DNA of 64,000 nucleotides, from positions 37,302 through 101,301 of the forward strand of contig CAYRFV010000001.1 of assembly GCA_964423545.1 (NCBI GenBank), read 5' to 3'. The translations under genes were made by a program, and so were the position numbers. The notes under the pieces were generated by a model, which had not been told where the DNA came from, did not search any database, and saw only the letters and a list, made by a program, of their open reading frames with translations. The DNA is from JALOOE01 sp964423545. GTDB taxonomy: Bacteria; Chloroflexota; Anaerolineae; CG2-30-64-16. This document shows positions 34,435 to 42,437 of this stretch, one piece after another (positions within the stretch are counted from its first letter, which is position 1; every line of letters begins with the position of its first letter).

Positions 34435-35994
34435 ATGGCAGGTCAGTTAGTGATACTGACCTTGGTTGACCTGCTGTTGGCGGCCGCCGCAGGCCTGGCG
34501 ATCGGTTATCTGATTGCACGGTCGCGGATGGCGAAGGCGCAAGCAGAAGCTACGACGCACGTACAGAACGCGCGCGCCGAGGCAGAGCGCATCATTGCCC
34601 AGGCTGAAAGCCAGGCCAAGAGCATCGAACTGCGAGCGCAGCAGCAGAAAGTCAAGGTCATTGAAGAGGGGGAGGCAGAAATCCTCCGCCGCCGCAAGGA
34701 TATCGAGCGGATGGAGGAGCGGGTCACACGCCGGCAGGAAACACTGGATAACAAGATCGAGCAGGTCGAAACACGCGACCGCCGCTTGACCCAGCGCGAG
34801 GCGCGCATCGCCAAACATGAGGCCGATCTGGCGAAGCTGGAGGAGGAGCGGGTGGCCGAGCTATCGCGCATCGGCGGCATGACCAGAGAGGATGCCCGGC
34901 AAGAGCTGCTGGCAGCCGTCGAGTTGGAGACCCGCCAGGATATGGCCCGGAAGATTCGCGAGGTCGAAGCCGAGGCCCAGGCCCAGGCAGACAAACGCGC
35001 CCGCGAGGTCATCACCTGGGTGATGGAGCGGGTGGCGTCGGACCATATCTCCGAAACCACCGTCGCCAGCGTGCCGCTCCCGAATGATGAGATGAAGGGC
35101 CGCATCATCGGCCGCCAGGGCCGCAACATCCGCTCCATCGAGAATGCCTGCGGCGTCGACCTGGTGGTGGACGACACACCCGAAGCGGTGATCATCTCGT
35201 GCTTCGACCCGGTGCGCCGCGAGGTGGCGCGGCTGACCCTCAGCCGCCTGGTCCAGGACGGACGCATCCAACCCGGTCGCATCGAGAAGGAGGTTGAGAA
35301 GGCGCGCGAAGAGGTCGAGAAGTCGATCAAGGAAGCGGGTGAACAGGCTGTCATCGAGACGGGCCTCCAAGGGCTGCATCCCGAGATCATCAAGCTGTTG
35401 GGGCGGCTCAAATACCGCACCAGCTACGGCCAGAACCAGCTTGCGCATGCCGTAGAAGCGACCCGGATTGCCAGCATGCTCGCCTCCGAGCTCGGCGCCA
35501 ATGTGCAAATCAGCAAAATGGGTGCACTACTGCACGATATCGGCAAAGCGGTCAGCCACGAGGTGGAAGGGCCGCACGCCCAGGTCGGCGCAGACATCGC
35601 CAAGCGCTATGGCGTGCCGGCCGAGGTCGTCAACATCATCGCTTCGCACCATCACGAGGTCGATCAGCAGTCGGTCGAGGCCGTCATCGCTACCACTGCA
35701 GATGCGATTTCCGGTTCGCGGCCCGGCGCGCGTCGCGAAGCACTGGAGACCTATGTCAAGCGCATCAAGTCACTGGAGGACATCGGCAACTCCTTCTCCG
35801 GTGTGGCGCAGACCTACGCCATCCAGGCCGGCCGCGAAGTGCGCGTCCTGGTCAAGCCAGAGGAGATCGACGATCTGGCTGCGCTCCGCCTGGCGCGGGA
35901 GATTGCCAAGAAGATCGAGGACAGCCTGGAGTATCCGGGGCAGATCAAAGTCATCGTGATCCGCGAAACGCGAGCCAGCGAGACGGCGAAATAG
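34435..35994 (+). CDS. rny: Ribonuclease Y
   Basis: A membrane-anchored endoribonuclease that starts bulk mRNA decay. The 519-aa protein has one N-terminal helix (residues 4-27), a long charged coiled coil (about 35-185), a KH domain with GRIIGRQGRNIRSIE (near residue 222) and an HD metal domain with LLHDIGKAVSHEVEGPHAQVG (near residue 365). All parts of the family are present. It is 76 bases after recX and has its own rho-independent terminator, so rny can end the transcript. Confidence 0.95.
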   Translation: MAGQLVILTLVDLLLAAAAGLAIGYLIARSRMAKAQAEATTHVQNARAEAERIIAQAESQAKSIELRAQQQKVKVIEEGEAEILRRRKDIERMEERVTRRQETLDNKIEQVETRDRRLTQREARIAKHEADLAKLEEERVAELSRIGGMTREDARQELLAAVELETRQDMARKIREVEAEAQAQADKRAREVITWVMERVASDHISETTVASVPLPNDEMKGRIIGRQGRNIRSIENACGVDLVVDDTPEAVIISCFDPVRREVARLTLSRLVQDGRIQPGRIEKEVEKAREEVEKSIKEAGEQAVIETGLQGLHPEIIKLLGRLKYRTSYGQNQLAHAVEATRIASMLASELGANVQISKMGALLHDIGKAVSHEVEGPHAQVGADIAKRYGVPAEVVNIIASHHHEVDQQSVEAVIATTADAISGSRPGARREALETYVKRIKSLEDIGNSFSGVAQTYAIQAGREVRVLVKPEEIDDLAALRLAREIAKKIEDSLEYPGQIKVIVIRETRASETAK

Positions 35995-36003
35995 TCGAGC
36001 CAG

Positions 36004-36042
36004 GAACCCGTTTTCTCGGAGAAAGCGGGTTCATTCTTTCTC
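36004..36042 (+). terminator. Rho-independent terminator of rny
   Basis: GAACCCGTTTTCTC (36004-36017) pairs with GAGAAAGCGGGTTC (36019-36032) with one G-T wobble, followed by a T-rich tail. It begins 10 bases after the rny stop. Confidence 0.8.
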
Positions 36043-36102
36043 TCCGTCTTTCCACGGGGATGGCCTCGCGGCGCTTCGGGACCGAATCAAGGAGAAGACC
36101 GC

Positions 36103-37116
36103 GTGTATCAGTCGATCCGTCCGCTGGTTTTCCGGCTGCCGCCCGAACGCGCTCACACCTTCACCCTGGCGCTGCTGCAGGCCGGCGGCGCTGCGGGCCT
36201 GGGTCGGTGGATGATCCGTGCATTATTTGCGCCGCCTCCGACCGCGCCGGTGCACGCCTTCGGCCTGACATTCGCCAATCCGATCGGGCTGGCGGCCGGC
36301 TACGACAAGGACGGGCTGGGCTGGCGCGGCCTGGCCGCGATGGGGTTTGGCCATCTTGAGCTGGGCACGGTGACGCCGCAGCCGCAGCCCGGCAATCCTG
36401 CGCCGCGCATCTTCCGGCTTGTCGAAGACCGGGCAGTGATCAATCGCATGGGCTTTCCCAGCCGCGGTGCAAGTTTCCTGGCCGGACGACTGCGCAATGC
36501 GCGGCGGCCCGGGTTGGTCCTGGGCGTAAACATCGGCAAGAACAAAGATACGCCGCTGGAACGCGCTGGCGAAGACTACCTGGCGTTGCAGCGCATCTTT
36601 GCGCCGCTGGCCGATTACCTGACGATCAATGTCAGCTCACCGAATACGCCCGGATTGCGGCAGCTCCAGGGACAGGCCGCACTGGAAGGGTTGCTGCGTC
36701 CGCTGGCCGACGAACGCCGAACTCAGGCCCGCCTACTCGGTCGACTCGTTCCGCTGTTGGTGAAGCTGGCGCCGGACCTGACCGGGCAGGAGCTCGATGA
36801 CGCCCTGGCCGCAGTGCTTGCGACGGAGATGGACGGGGTCATCATCGCCAACACAACCCTTCGCCGCGAGGGTCTGCGCTCCGCTTTCGCGGCCCAGACC
36901 GGAGGGCTGAGCGGAGAACCGCTGCGGCCGCTCAATTCGGAACTAGTGAGACGCACGGCGCATCTGCTCGGAGGCCGGCTACCGCTCATTGCCAGCGGAG
37001 GGGTCATGACGGCAGCCGACTATCGGGAGAAGCTCGACGCCGGCGCGACCCTCGTGCAGCTCTACACCGGGCTGATCTATGCCGGGCCCGGCCTGCTGAA
37101 GCGGGCATTGGCCTAG
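36103..37116 (+). CDS. pyrD: Dihydroorotate dehydrogenase (quinone), class 2
   Basis: Oxidises dihydroorotate to orotate in pyrimidine synthesis, passing electrons to membrane quinones. The 337-aa protein has the class 2 N-terminal membrane-contact helices, then GLAAGYDKDG (near residue 67), NRMGFPSRGA, the catalytic loop NVSSPNTPGLR (Ser near residue 172), IIANTTL and the FMN-phosphate site LIASGGVM. The Ser in NVSSPNT marks the quinone-linked class. The start is GTG 36103 preceded by AAGGAGA. Confidence 0.93.
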   Translation: MYQSIRPLVFRLPPERAHTFTLALLQAGGAAGLGRWMIRALFAPPPTAPVHAFGLTFANPIGLAAGYDKDGLGWRGLAAMGFGHLELGTVTPQPQPGNPAPRIFRLVEDRAVINRMGFPSRGASFLAGRLRNARRPGLVLGVNIGKNKDTPLERAGEDYLALQRIFAPLADYLTINVSSPNTPGLRQLQGQAALEGLLRPLADERRTQARLLGRLVPLLVKLAPDLTGQELDDALAAVLATEMDGVIIANTTLRREGLRSAFAAQTGGLSGEPLRPLNSELVRRTAHLLGGRLPLIASGGVMTAADYREKLDAGATLVQLYTGLIYAGPGLLKRALA

Positions 37117-37201
37117 AGCGCCGGGCATCGCCCAGCCACCGCACCTGTCGCGCTCCCTGCACCTGAGACACGGAGCCTGAGGCGCGAGAGCAGCCTGCTT
37201 T

Positions 37202-37230
37202 TTGACAGCCACCAGGCCCATCGCTATAAT
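37202..37230 (+). promoter_or_regulatory. Consensus sigma-A promoter of def
   Basis: TTGACA (37202-37207), exactly 17 bases, TATAAT (37225-37230): a full match to the bacterial housekeeping consensus. Transcription would start near 37237, 38 bases before def. It is the strongest promoter seen in the window. Confidence 0.85.
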
Positions 37231-37274
37231 TTCTCTGTCGAATTACTGAGAAATCTGAGACAGGCACGGACAGA

Positions 37275-37841
37275 ATGGCAATCCGGGAAATCGTCACCAT
37301 CGGCCACCCGACCCTCCGCCAGAAGGCGCGGAAGGTCACCAAGTTCGGTCCTGAAGTCAAGCAATTGATCGACGACATGATCGAGACGATGCGTCAGGCT
37401 CCAGGGGTTGGCCTCGCCGCGCCGCAAGTCAACGTGGCAGAGCGGATCATTGTCGTGGAGCTGCCCGCCGATGAAGAGGAGGGCGCGCCGGCTGAGCTCT
37501 ATGCCTTCGTCAATCCGGAGATTGTCAAGACGTCGCGCGAGACCGAAGAAGGGCAGGAAGGTTGTCTCTCAATTCCCGGTTACGTCGGGGATGTGGATCG
37601 TCACACCTGGATCGTGGTGCGCGGGCAGGATGCAAGCGGCAAGGCGCAGCGCATCCGCGCCTACGACTACCTGGCGCGCATCTTCCAACATGAGATCGAT
37701 CACCTCGAAGGGGTGCTTTTTATCGACCGCGTCACTGACCCGGAGAAGATCCGCAAAGTGACCGCGAAGGATGCCGACGAGCGCGACCCCGAGATCACGG
37801 AAGCGTTGGCGTTACTGAAGGAAGAGCCGGCTCCCGCCTGA
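37275..37841 (+). CDS. def: Peptide deformylase
   Basis: Removes the N-formyl group from new proteins using a metal ion. All three family motifs are present in the 188-aa protein: GVGLAAPQV (near residue 43), EGCLSIP (near 95; Cys is a metal ligand) and QHEIDHLEG (near 138; two His ligands and the catalytic Glu). The C-terminal tail of about 30 residues is charged. It is driven by a consensus promoter just upstream. Confidence 0.95.
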   Translation: MAIREIVTIGHPTLRQKARKVTKFGPEVKQLIDDMIETMRQAPGVGLAAPQVNVAERIIVVELPADEEEGAPAELYAFVNPEIVKTSRETEEGQEGCLSIPGYVGDVDRHTWIVVRGQDASGKAQRIRAYDYLARIFQHEIDHLEGVLFIDRVTDPEKIRKVTAKDADERDPEITEALALLKEEPAPA

Positions 37842-37865
37842 CGGGCTGCAGAGCGATGGAGGAGC

Positions 37866-38270
37866 ATGTCGGAGATTCTCCGGCTACGCGCGCTCCCGCG
37901 GACTCCCGAGGCGCAGCATGGCTTTTTGCGCGCCGGTGCGCTGCTGATCCTCAATGAGCTGGACGACAGCCTGGCGGGATTTGAGGCGACCCGGCTGCTG
38001 GTCGACGGGCTCACCGACCCGATGTCCGGTGAGCCGGCGCTCACCGCCGTGCGTGCGCTGGCGAGCCAGGGGCAAGCCGCCGCTCTACTGCTACGCAATG
38101 CACGCCGACGACGCAACACGACTCCCCGAGGTCGTGTCGGCGTGCCTCCGCCATCTGACAGCCACACCCGCTGCTTTGGTCCCCGGCATCATCGACTGGA
38201 GGTGCTCGACCTGTTTACAGCTGACCCTGAGGTCGGGGCGCTGGCCAGGCAACTGCGAGAGCGCCAGTAG
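37866..38270 (+). CDS. Small protein of unknown function with two compensating frameshifts
   Basis: ATG 37866 opens a helical protein (MSEILRLRALPRTPEAQHGF...) that reads well to about base 38088. From there to about 38195 the natural-looking sequence is in another frame (YAMHADDATRLPEVVSACL, then LTATPAALVPGIIDW), while the starting frame gives an Arg/Pro-rich run. After about 38200 the starting frame again looks real (RLEVLDLFTADPEVGALARQL). In the middle stretch the alternative frame has about 75 percent G/C at third positions against about 53 percent in the starting frame. One inserted and one deleted base explain this. I do not recognise the family; the intact product would be about 134 aa and soluble. 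Confidence 0.5.
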   Translation: MSEILRLRALPRTPEAQHGFLRAGALLILNELDDSLAGFEATRLLVDGLTDPMSGEPALTAVRALASQGQAAALLLRNARRRRNTTPRGRVGVPPPSDSHTRCFGPRHHRLEVLDLFTADPEVGALARQLRERQ

Positions 38271-38292
38271 GGCGCCGGGCGCCTGAGGCAAG

Positions 38293-38326
38293 AAAAGAGC
38301 AGGGAGAAGACGTCTCCTCCCTGCTC
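38293..38326 (-). terminator. Rho-independent terminator of the sugar ATPase gene
   Basis: GAGCAGGGAG (38297-38306) pairs with CTCCCTGCTC (38317-38326), and on the minus strand the stem is followed by TTTTCTT. It lies 53 bases beyond the stop of the minus-strand ATPase gene. Confidence 0.75.
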
Positions 38327-38378
38327 CAGCCGCCGGGCCAGCCTCGCGGACTTGTGGATCCGCACCGGTCCCGGAGTC

Positions 38379-39488
38379 CTACCTGATGACGTCCAGCGCC
38401 TTTTCGGTCTGCGGATCGAACAGATGCATGTTGTCCATGTTGAACAGCACGTCTATCGTCTCGCCTGCGTGGGTGCGGGTGCGTGGATCGACGCGAGCGA
38501 TGAATGACTTCTTCCCGCTCAACAGATAGAGGAAGATTTCGTTGCCCATCAACTCGGTCACATCGACCTCAGTGCTGACTTTAGCCGGAGTGATGCCGGG
38601 CGCCGCGTACTCGGCCGCATAGATATCCTCAGGCCGGATGCCGAAGACGACTTTCTTGCCCTTCACCGCTGCGTAGTCGGGCACCCTGTTGTCTGGAACC
38701 TGCACCTTGAAGGTCCCGCTGTCGACGAACAGCTTGCCGTCTTGCTCCACCAGGGTCGCATCGAAGAAATTCATCGACGGACTGCCGATGAAGCCGGCGA
38801 CGAAGACATTGCCCGGATGGTCGTACAGGTTCTGCGGCGAGTCGATCTGCTGCAGTAGGCCATCCTTCATTACGGCAATGCGCGAAGCCATGGTCATGGC
38901 TTCGACCTGGTCATGGGTCACGTAGATGAAGGTGGTGCCCAGGCGCTGGTGCAGCTTGCTGATCTCCGCGCGGGTCTGCACGCGCAGCTTGGCATCCAGG
39001 TTGGAGAGCGGCTCATCGAAGAGGAAGACCGCCGGATCGCGCACAATGGCGCGGCCCACAGCGACACGCTGGCGCTGGCCGCCGGAGAGTTGCTTGGGCT
39101 TGCGGTCGAGCAATTGGCCGATGCCTAGGATGTCGGCGGCCTCCTTAACCTTCTTGTCAATCTCGGCCTTCGGGGTTTTGCGCAGCTTCAAGCCGAACGC
39201 CATGTTGTCGTACACGCTCATGTGTGGGTAGAGCGCGTAGCTCTGGAACACCATCGCGATATCGCGATCCTTCGGGGGCACGTCGTTCACGACACGATCG
39301 CCGATGAGGATGCGGCCATCGCTGATCTCCTCAAGGCCGGCGAGCAGGCGCAGGCTGGTGGTCTTGCCACAGCCAGACGGCCCGACGAAGACGAGGAACT
39401 CCTTGTCGGCGATCGTGATGCTCAGGTCGTTGACTGCGACGACATCGCCGAATCGCTTGTAGACATGATCGTAGGTTACACTGGCCAT
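38379..39488 (-). CDS. MsmK/UgpC-type sugar importer ATPase
   Basis: A 369-aa ATPase of the carbohydrate importer class (MalK, UgpC, MsmK). Walker A is GPSGCGKTT, the signature LSGGQRQRVAVGRAIV and Walker B FLFDEPLSNLDAK, followed after residue 235 by the OB/TOBE regulatory domain (FGIRPEDIYA near 290). No permease or binding protein is adjacent, so it is probably a shared ATPase serving several sugar importers, as MsiK does in actinomycetes. I start at ATG 39488 (MASVTYDHVYKRFGD), preceded by AGGAG; the longer frame has no similarity. Its promoter is far upstream, giving a leader of about 340 bases. Confidence 0.88.
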   Translation of the reverse strand: MASVTYDHVYKRFGDVVAVNDLSITIADKEFLVFVGPSGCGKTTSLRLLAGLEEISDGRILIGDRVVNDVPPKDRDIAMVFQSYALYPHMSVYDNMAFGLKLRKTPKAEIDKKVKEAADILGIGQLLDRKPKQLSGGQRQRVAVGRAIVRDPAVFLFDEPLSNLDAKLRVQTRAEISKLHQRLGTTFIYVTHDQVEAMTMASRIAVMKDGLLQQIDSPQNLYDHPGNVFVAGFIGSPSMNFFDATLVEQDGKLFVDSGTFKVQVPDNRVPDYAAVKGKKVVFGIRPEDIYAAEYAAPGITPAKVSTEVDVTELMGNEIFLYLLSGKKSFIARVDPRTRTHAGETIDVLFNMDNMHLFDPQTEKALDVIR

Positions 39489-39836
39489 CGAGTAGATTAC
39501 TCCTATAGCAGGATGCGGCATGCTCTGGCGGCGCCAGAAGAGCCGGGCAGACAGAACTGTGCGGTTGAGAGCTCCAGCATTCCCGATTGGACGGCTAGGC
39601 CCCGCCTCGGCGCGTCCAATGACCAAGATCGGTGCAGATGAAGGCCTCGGGCAAACTGCCAAAACCGTTCTGCCGCGGCCGCGTTGAAGGTTGACTGGAT
39701 CGGGGGGGGTGTCAGTCTCGGAAGGTCGCACCTCCTCGCTGTCTCGTCCATCAGAGCCCAACTGGTAAGGGCTTGCCGGGCAACTCCTGACACGGGCGCT
39801 TGGTCATGTCCCGGTGGGCCAGAAGCGACTGCGGCG

Positions 39837-39866
39837 ATTCTACCACACCCCTCCCAGAAGTGGCAA
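39837..39866 (-). promoter_or_regulatory. Promoter of the sugar ATPase gene, with a long leader
   Basis: On the minus strand: TTGCCA (39861-39866), 18 bases, TAGAAT (39837-39842). The leader to the ATG at 39488 is about 340 bases, with hairpins such as TTGGACG...CGTCCAA (39597-39629). A weak TACAAT (39884-39889) faces the other way toward the PTP-like gene. No gene is seen in 39489-39918; a run of eight Gs lies near 39702. Confidence 0.45.
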
Positions 39867-39918
39867 GTTGTCGTCAGATGCGTTACAATCGCTGGAATGC
39901 ACCGGTGAGAGGGTCTGT

Positions 39919-40371
39919 ATGGATGATCAACCGCTTCAAGCGATCTACAACTACCGCCGCATCTCCGACCGGATCGGCACGTCAGGCATGCCTACGGAGG
40001 CGCAGGTGGCCGACATCGGCCGCGCCGGCTTCGAGGTCATCATCAACCTGGATCAGCTCGACTCCCGTCACGCGCTGCCGGATGAGCGGGCTGCGGTCGA
40101 GGCAGCCGGCATGATCTACCGGCAGATTCCGGTCGTTTGGGAACACCCGACGCACGAAAACCTCCTGGATTTCTTCGCTGCAATGGCGGAATATGCCGAC
40201 CGGCGCGTCTTTGTCCACTGTGTAGCGAACTACCGCGCAACAGTGTTCATGACCCTGTACGGCCTCCTTCGACTTGGATGGCCGCGCGAAGCGGCCGTGG
40301 GACGACTGCATCAAGTGTGGCAGCCCAATGAGGTCTGGCAGCGATTCATCGAGAGCGAGCTCACCGCATGA
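39919..40371 (+). CDS. PTP-like phosphatase-fold protein
   Basis: A 150-aa protein resembling the small protein-tyrosine-phosphatase-like family (DUF442-related). It has RISDRIGTSGMPTEAQV at the N-terminus, the general-acid-loop region around WEHPT and the phosphate loop VHCVANYRAT. That loop has four residues between Cys and Arg, where true tyrosine phosphatases have five, so activity may be altered or lost. ATG 39919 is chosen because the longer frame upstream runs through promoter sequence. Its stop overlaps the start of the MFS gene (ATGA), so the two are coupled. Confidence 0.7.
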   Translation: MDDQPLQAIYNYRRISDRIGTSGMPTEAQVADIGRAGFEVIINLDQLDSRHALPDERAAVEAAGMIYRQIPVVWEHPTHENLLDFFAAMAEYADRRVFVHCVANYRATVFMTLYGLLRLGWPREAAVGRLHQVWQPNEVWQRFIESELTA

Positions 40372-41567
40372 GTCAGACGCCAACCTGGCGAACGGCCTTC
40401 TCGCGCACAAGCCCGTTCGCCAAGGCTGCAGCCTACTACGCGGCTTTCGTCGCCCTGGGGCTGTTCGGCGCCTCAATGGGACCGACGCTGCCCTACCTTG
40501 CGCAGCACACCGGATCCCGGCTGAGCGAGATCAGCTTTCTCTTCACGGCGCGTGCGCTGGGCTACCTGCTGGGCTCCCTCGTCAGCGGACGGCTCTACGA
40601 CCGGCTGCCCGGCCACCGCGTGTTGGCTGGCGTACTGCTGCTGATGGCGGCAATGATGGCGATCGTGCCGACCGTCTCGGTGCTCTGGCTGCTGGCGATC
40701 GTCTTGCTGATCCTGGGCCTGGGTGAAGGTGGACTGGATGTCGGCGGGAATGCGCTGCTGGTCTGGGTCTACCAGGACAGGGTGAGTCCGTTCATGAATG
40801 CGCTGCACTTCTTCTTCGGGCTGGGCGCTTTCGTCTCGCCGATCATTATCGCGTTCGCCATCCAGGCCAGCGGCGACGTCACCTGGGCCTATTGGGCGCT
40901 GGCGCTGCTGATGCTGCCCCCACTGCTGTGGATCATCCGGCTGCCCAGCCCCAAGCCGATGGTCGTGACTGAAGCGCATCGCTCAGGCGGCGCCAACCGC
41001 GTGCTGCTGGCGTTGCTCGTGCTCTCGTTCTTCGTCTATGTCGGCGCCGAGCTGAGCTTCGGCGGCTGGATCTACACCTATGCGCTCACCCTGGAATTGG
41101 GAACCGCCACGAGCGCCGCCTATCTGACCTCGCTCTTCTGGGGGGCGCTGATGCTGGGGCGCCTGGTCTCGATTCCGCTGGCGATGCGATATCCGCCGAC
41201 GACCATCTTGCCCGTCGATCTGATAGGCTGCCTGGCAGCCATGAGCATCATTCTGCTCTGGCCCGAATCGGCGGTTGCCCTATGGGTGGGGACCTTCGGC
41301 GCCGGATTCATGATGGCCTCGATCTTTCCCACCATGATCTCGTTGGCCGAGCGCTACATGACCATCACCGGACAGGTCACCAGCCTGTTTCTTGCAGGAT
41401 CGAGCATCGGCAGCATGACGCTGCCGTGGCTCATCGGCCAGTTGTTCGAACCAGTCGGGCCATGGGTGACGATGGCTGTCATCAGCGCCAGCCTGGTGTT
41501 GGAGCTGGCGCTCTATCTGCTGATTCGGACATACGTCGCGAGGCGAAATGCTCAACCGGCATATTGA
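40368..41567 (+). CDS. MFS transporter (sugar/metabolite type)
   Basis: A 399-aa protein with about 12 membrane helices. [20 protein letters not shown] near residue 36, the motif A-like [12 protein letters not shown] near 77 and [17 protein letters not shown] near 120 resemble the fucose permease-like branch of the major facilitator superfamily. It overlaps by four bases with the PTP-like gene and by twenty bases with the methyltransferase gene, so the three form one tight unit. Substrate unknown. Confidence 0.82.
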   Translation: MSQTPTWRTAFSRTSPFAKAAAYYAAFVALGLFGASMGPTLPYLAQHTGSRLSEISFLFTARALGYLLGSLVSGRLYDRLPGHRVLAGVLLLMAAMMAIVPTVSVLWLLAIVLLILGLGEGGLDVGGNALLVWVYQDRVSPFMNALHFFFGLGAFVSPIIIAFAIQASGDVTWAYWALALLMLPPLLWIIRLPSPKPMVVTEAHRSGGANRVLLALLVLSFFVYVGAELSFGGWIYTYALTLELGTATSAAYLTSLFWGALMLGRLVSIPLAMRYPPTTILPVDLIGCLAAMSIILLWPESAVALWVGTFGAGFMMASIFPTMISLAERYMTITGQVTSLFLAGSSIGSMTLPWLIGQLFEPVGPWVTMAVISASLVLELALYLLIRTYVARRNAQPAY

Positions 41568-42360
41568 TGTGCGCGCCTACAATCGGGATGCCTGGAACCA
41601 CCAGGTCGAGAGCGGGAACCAGTGGACCGTCCCTGTGTCTTCAGAGACGACTGCTGCGGCGCGAGCGGGACGCTGGCAGGTCGTTCTGACCGCGACCCGC
41701 CCAACGCCGCACGACTGGTTTCCCGACCTGCCGGGAAGAGATGTACTGTGCCTGGCGTGCGGTGGCGGACAGCAGGGGCCGATCTTCGCTGCGGCCGGGG
41801 CGCATGTCACGGTGTTCGACAATTCGCCGCGCCAACTGGCGCAGGATCGACTGGTGGCCGAGCGCGATGGTCTGACGATCCGCACCGTCGAGGGAGACAT
41901 GGCTGATCTATCCGTCTTCCCGGACGGCTGTTTCGACCTGGTGTTTCATCCGGTCTCCAACGTCTTTGCGGAGGACGTGACGCCCGTGTGGCGGGAGGCG
42001 TATCGGGTGCTGCGGCCAGGCGGCGTTCTCCTGGCCGGCTTCATGAACCCCGCCATCTATGTGTTTGACCTGCTGTTGGCCGACGAGCGCGGCGAGCTCG
42101 ATGTGAAACACGCGTTACCCTATGCCGATCTGACCGATCTCCCCGATGAGGCGCTGGCGCGCGCCTTTGCAGAGCAGTGGCCGCTGGAATTCAGCCACAG
42201 CCTCGAAGCGCAGATCGGCGGGCAGCTTGCCGCCGGCTTCCTCCTCGCCGGCCTCTACGAGGATCGGTACCCGCCGGAGCAAAAGGATGCGATCAGCCAG
42301 ATCATGCCTGTCTTCATCGCTACACGCGCCGTGAAGCCCGTTATAGACTGGACGAAATGA
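41548..42360 (+). CDS. Class I SAM-dependent methyltransferase
   Basis: A 270-aa methyltransferase. The SAM-binding motif I is [19 protein letters not shown] (near residue 65-84), with the acidic FDNS after strand 2, a motif II-like [19 protein letters not shown] region near 114 and [13 protein letters not shown] near 150. The acceptor cannot be named; small-molecule and quinone-type methyltransferases share this pattern. It starts 20 bases inside the MFS gene. Confidence 0.8.
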   Translation: MLNRHIDVRAYNRDAWNHQVESGNQWTVPVSSETTAAARAGRWQVVLTATRPTPHDWFPDLPGRDVLCLACGGGQQGPIFAAAGAHVTVFDNSPRQLAQDRLVAERDGLTIRTVEGDMADLSVFPDGCFDLVFHPVSNVFAEDVTPVWREAYRVLRPGGVLLAGFMNPAIYVFDLLLADERGELDVKHALPYADLTDLPDEALARAFAEQWPLEFSHSLEAQIGGQLAAGFLLAGLYEDRYPPEQKDAISQIMPVFIATRAVKPVIDWTK

Positions 42361-42371
42361 TATGGTATAAT
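42344..42371 (+). promoter_or_regulatory. Extended -10 promoter of the M1 peptidase gene
   Basis: TAGACT (42344-42349), 16 bases, TATAAT (42366-42371) preceded by TGG, an extended -10. It overlaps the end of the methyltransferase gene and places transcription start near 42378, which argues that the peptidase begins at GTG 42438 or ATG 42468 and not earlier. Confidence 0.6.
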
Positions 42372-42437
42372 TTAGGCGAGCGTGCGAAGGCGGCGGCGCG
42401 CGAGAAACCTGACGCAACACGAAGGACACATGACAGA

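Noticed and set aside
39690..39710. Run of eight Gs as a G-quadruplex or phase-variation tract
   Set aside because: A single short homopolymer in a non-coding leader with no further G-tracts nearby; not enough for either.
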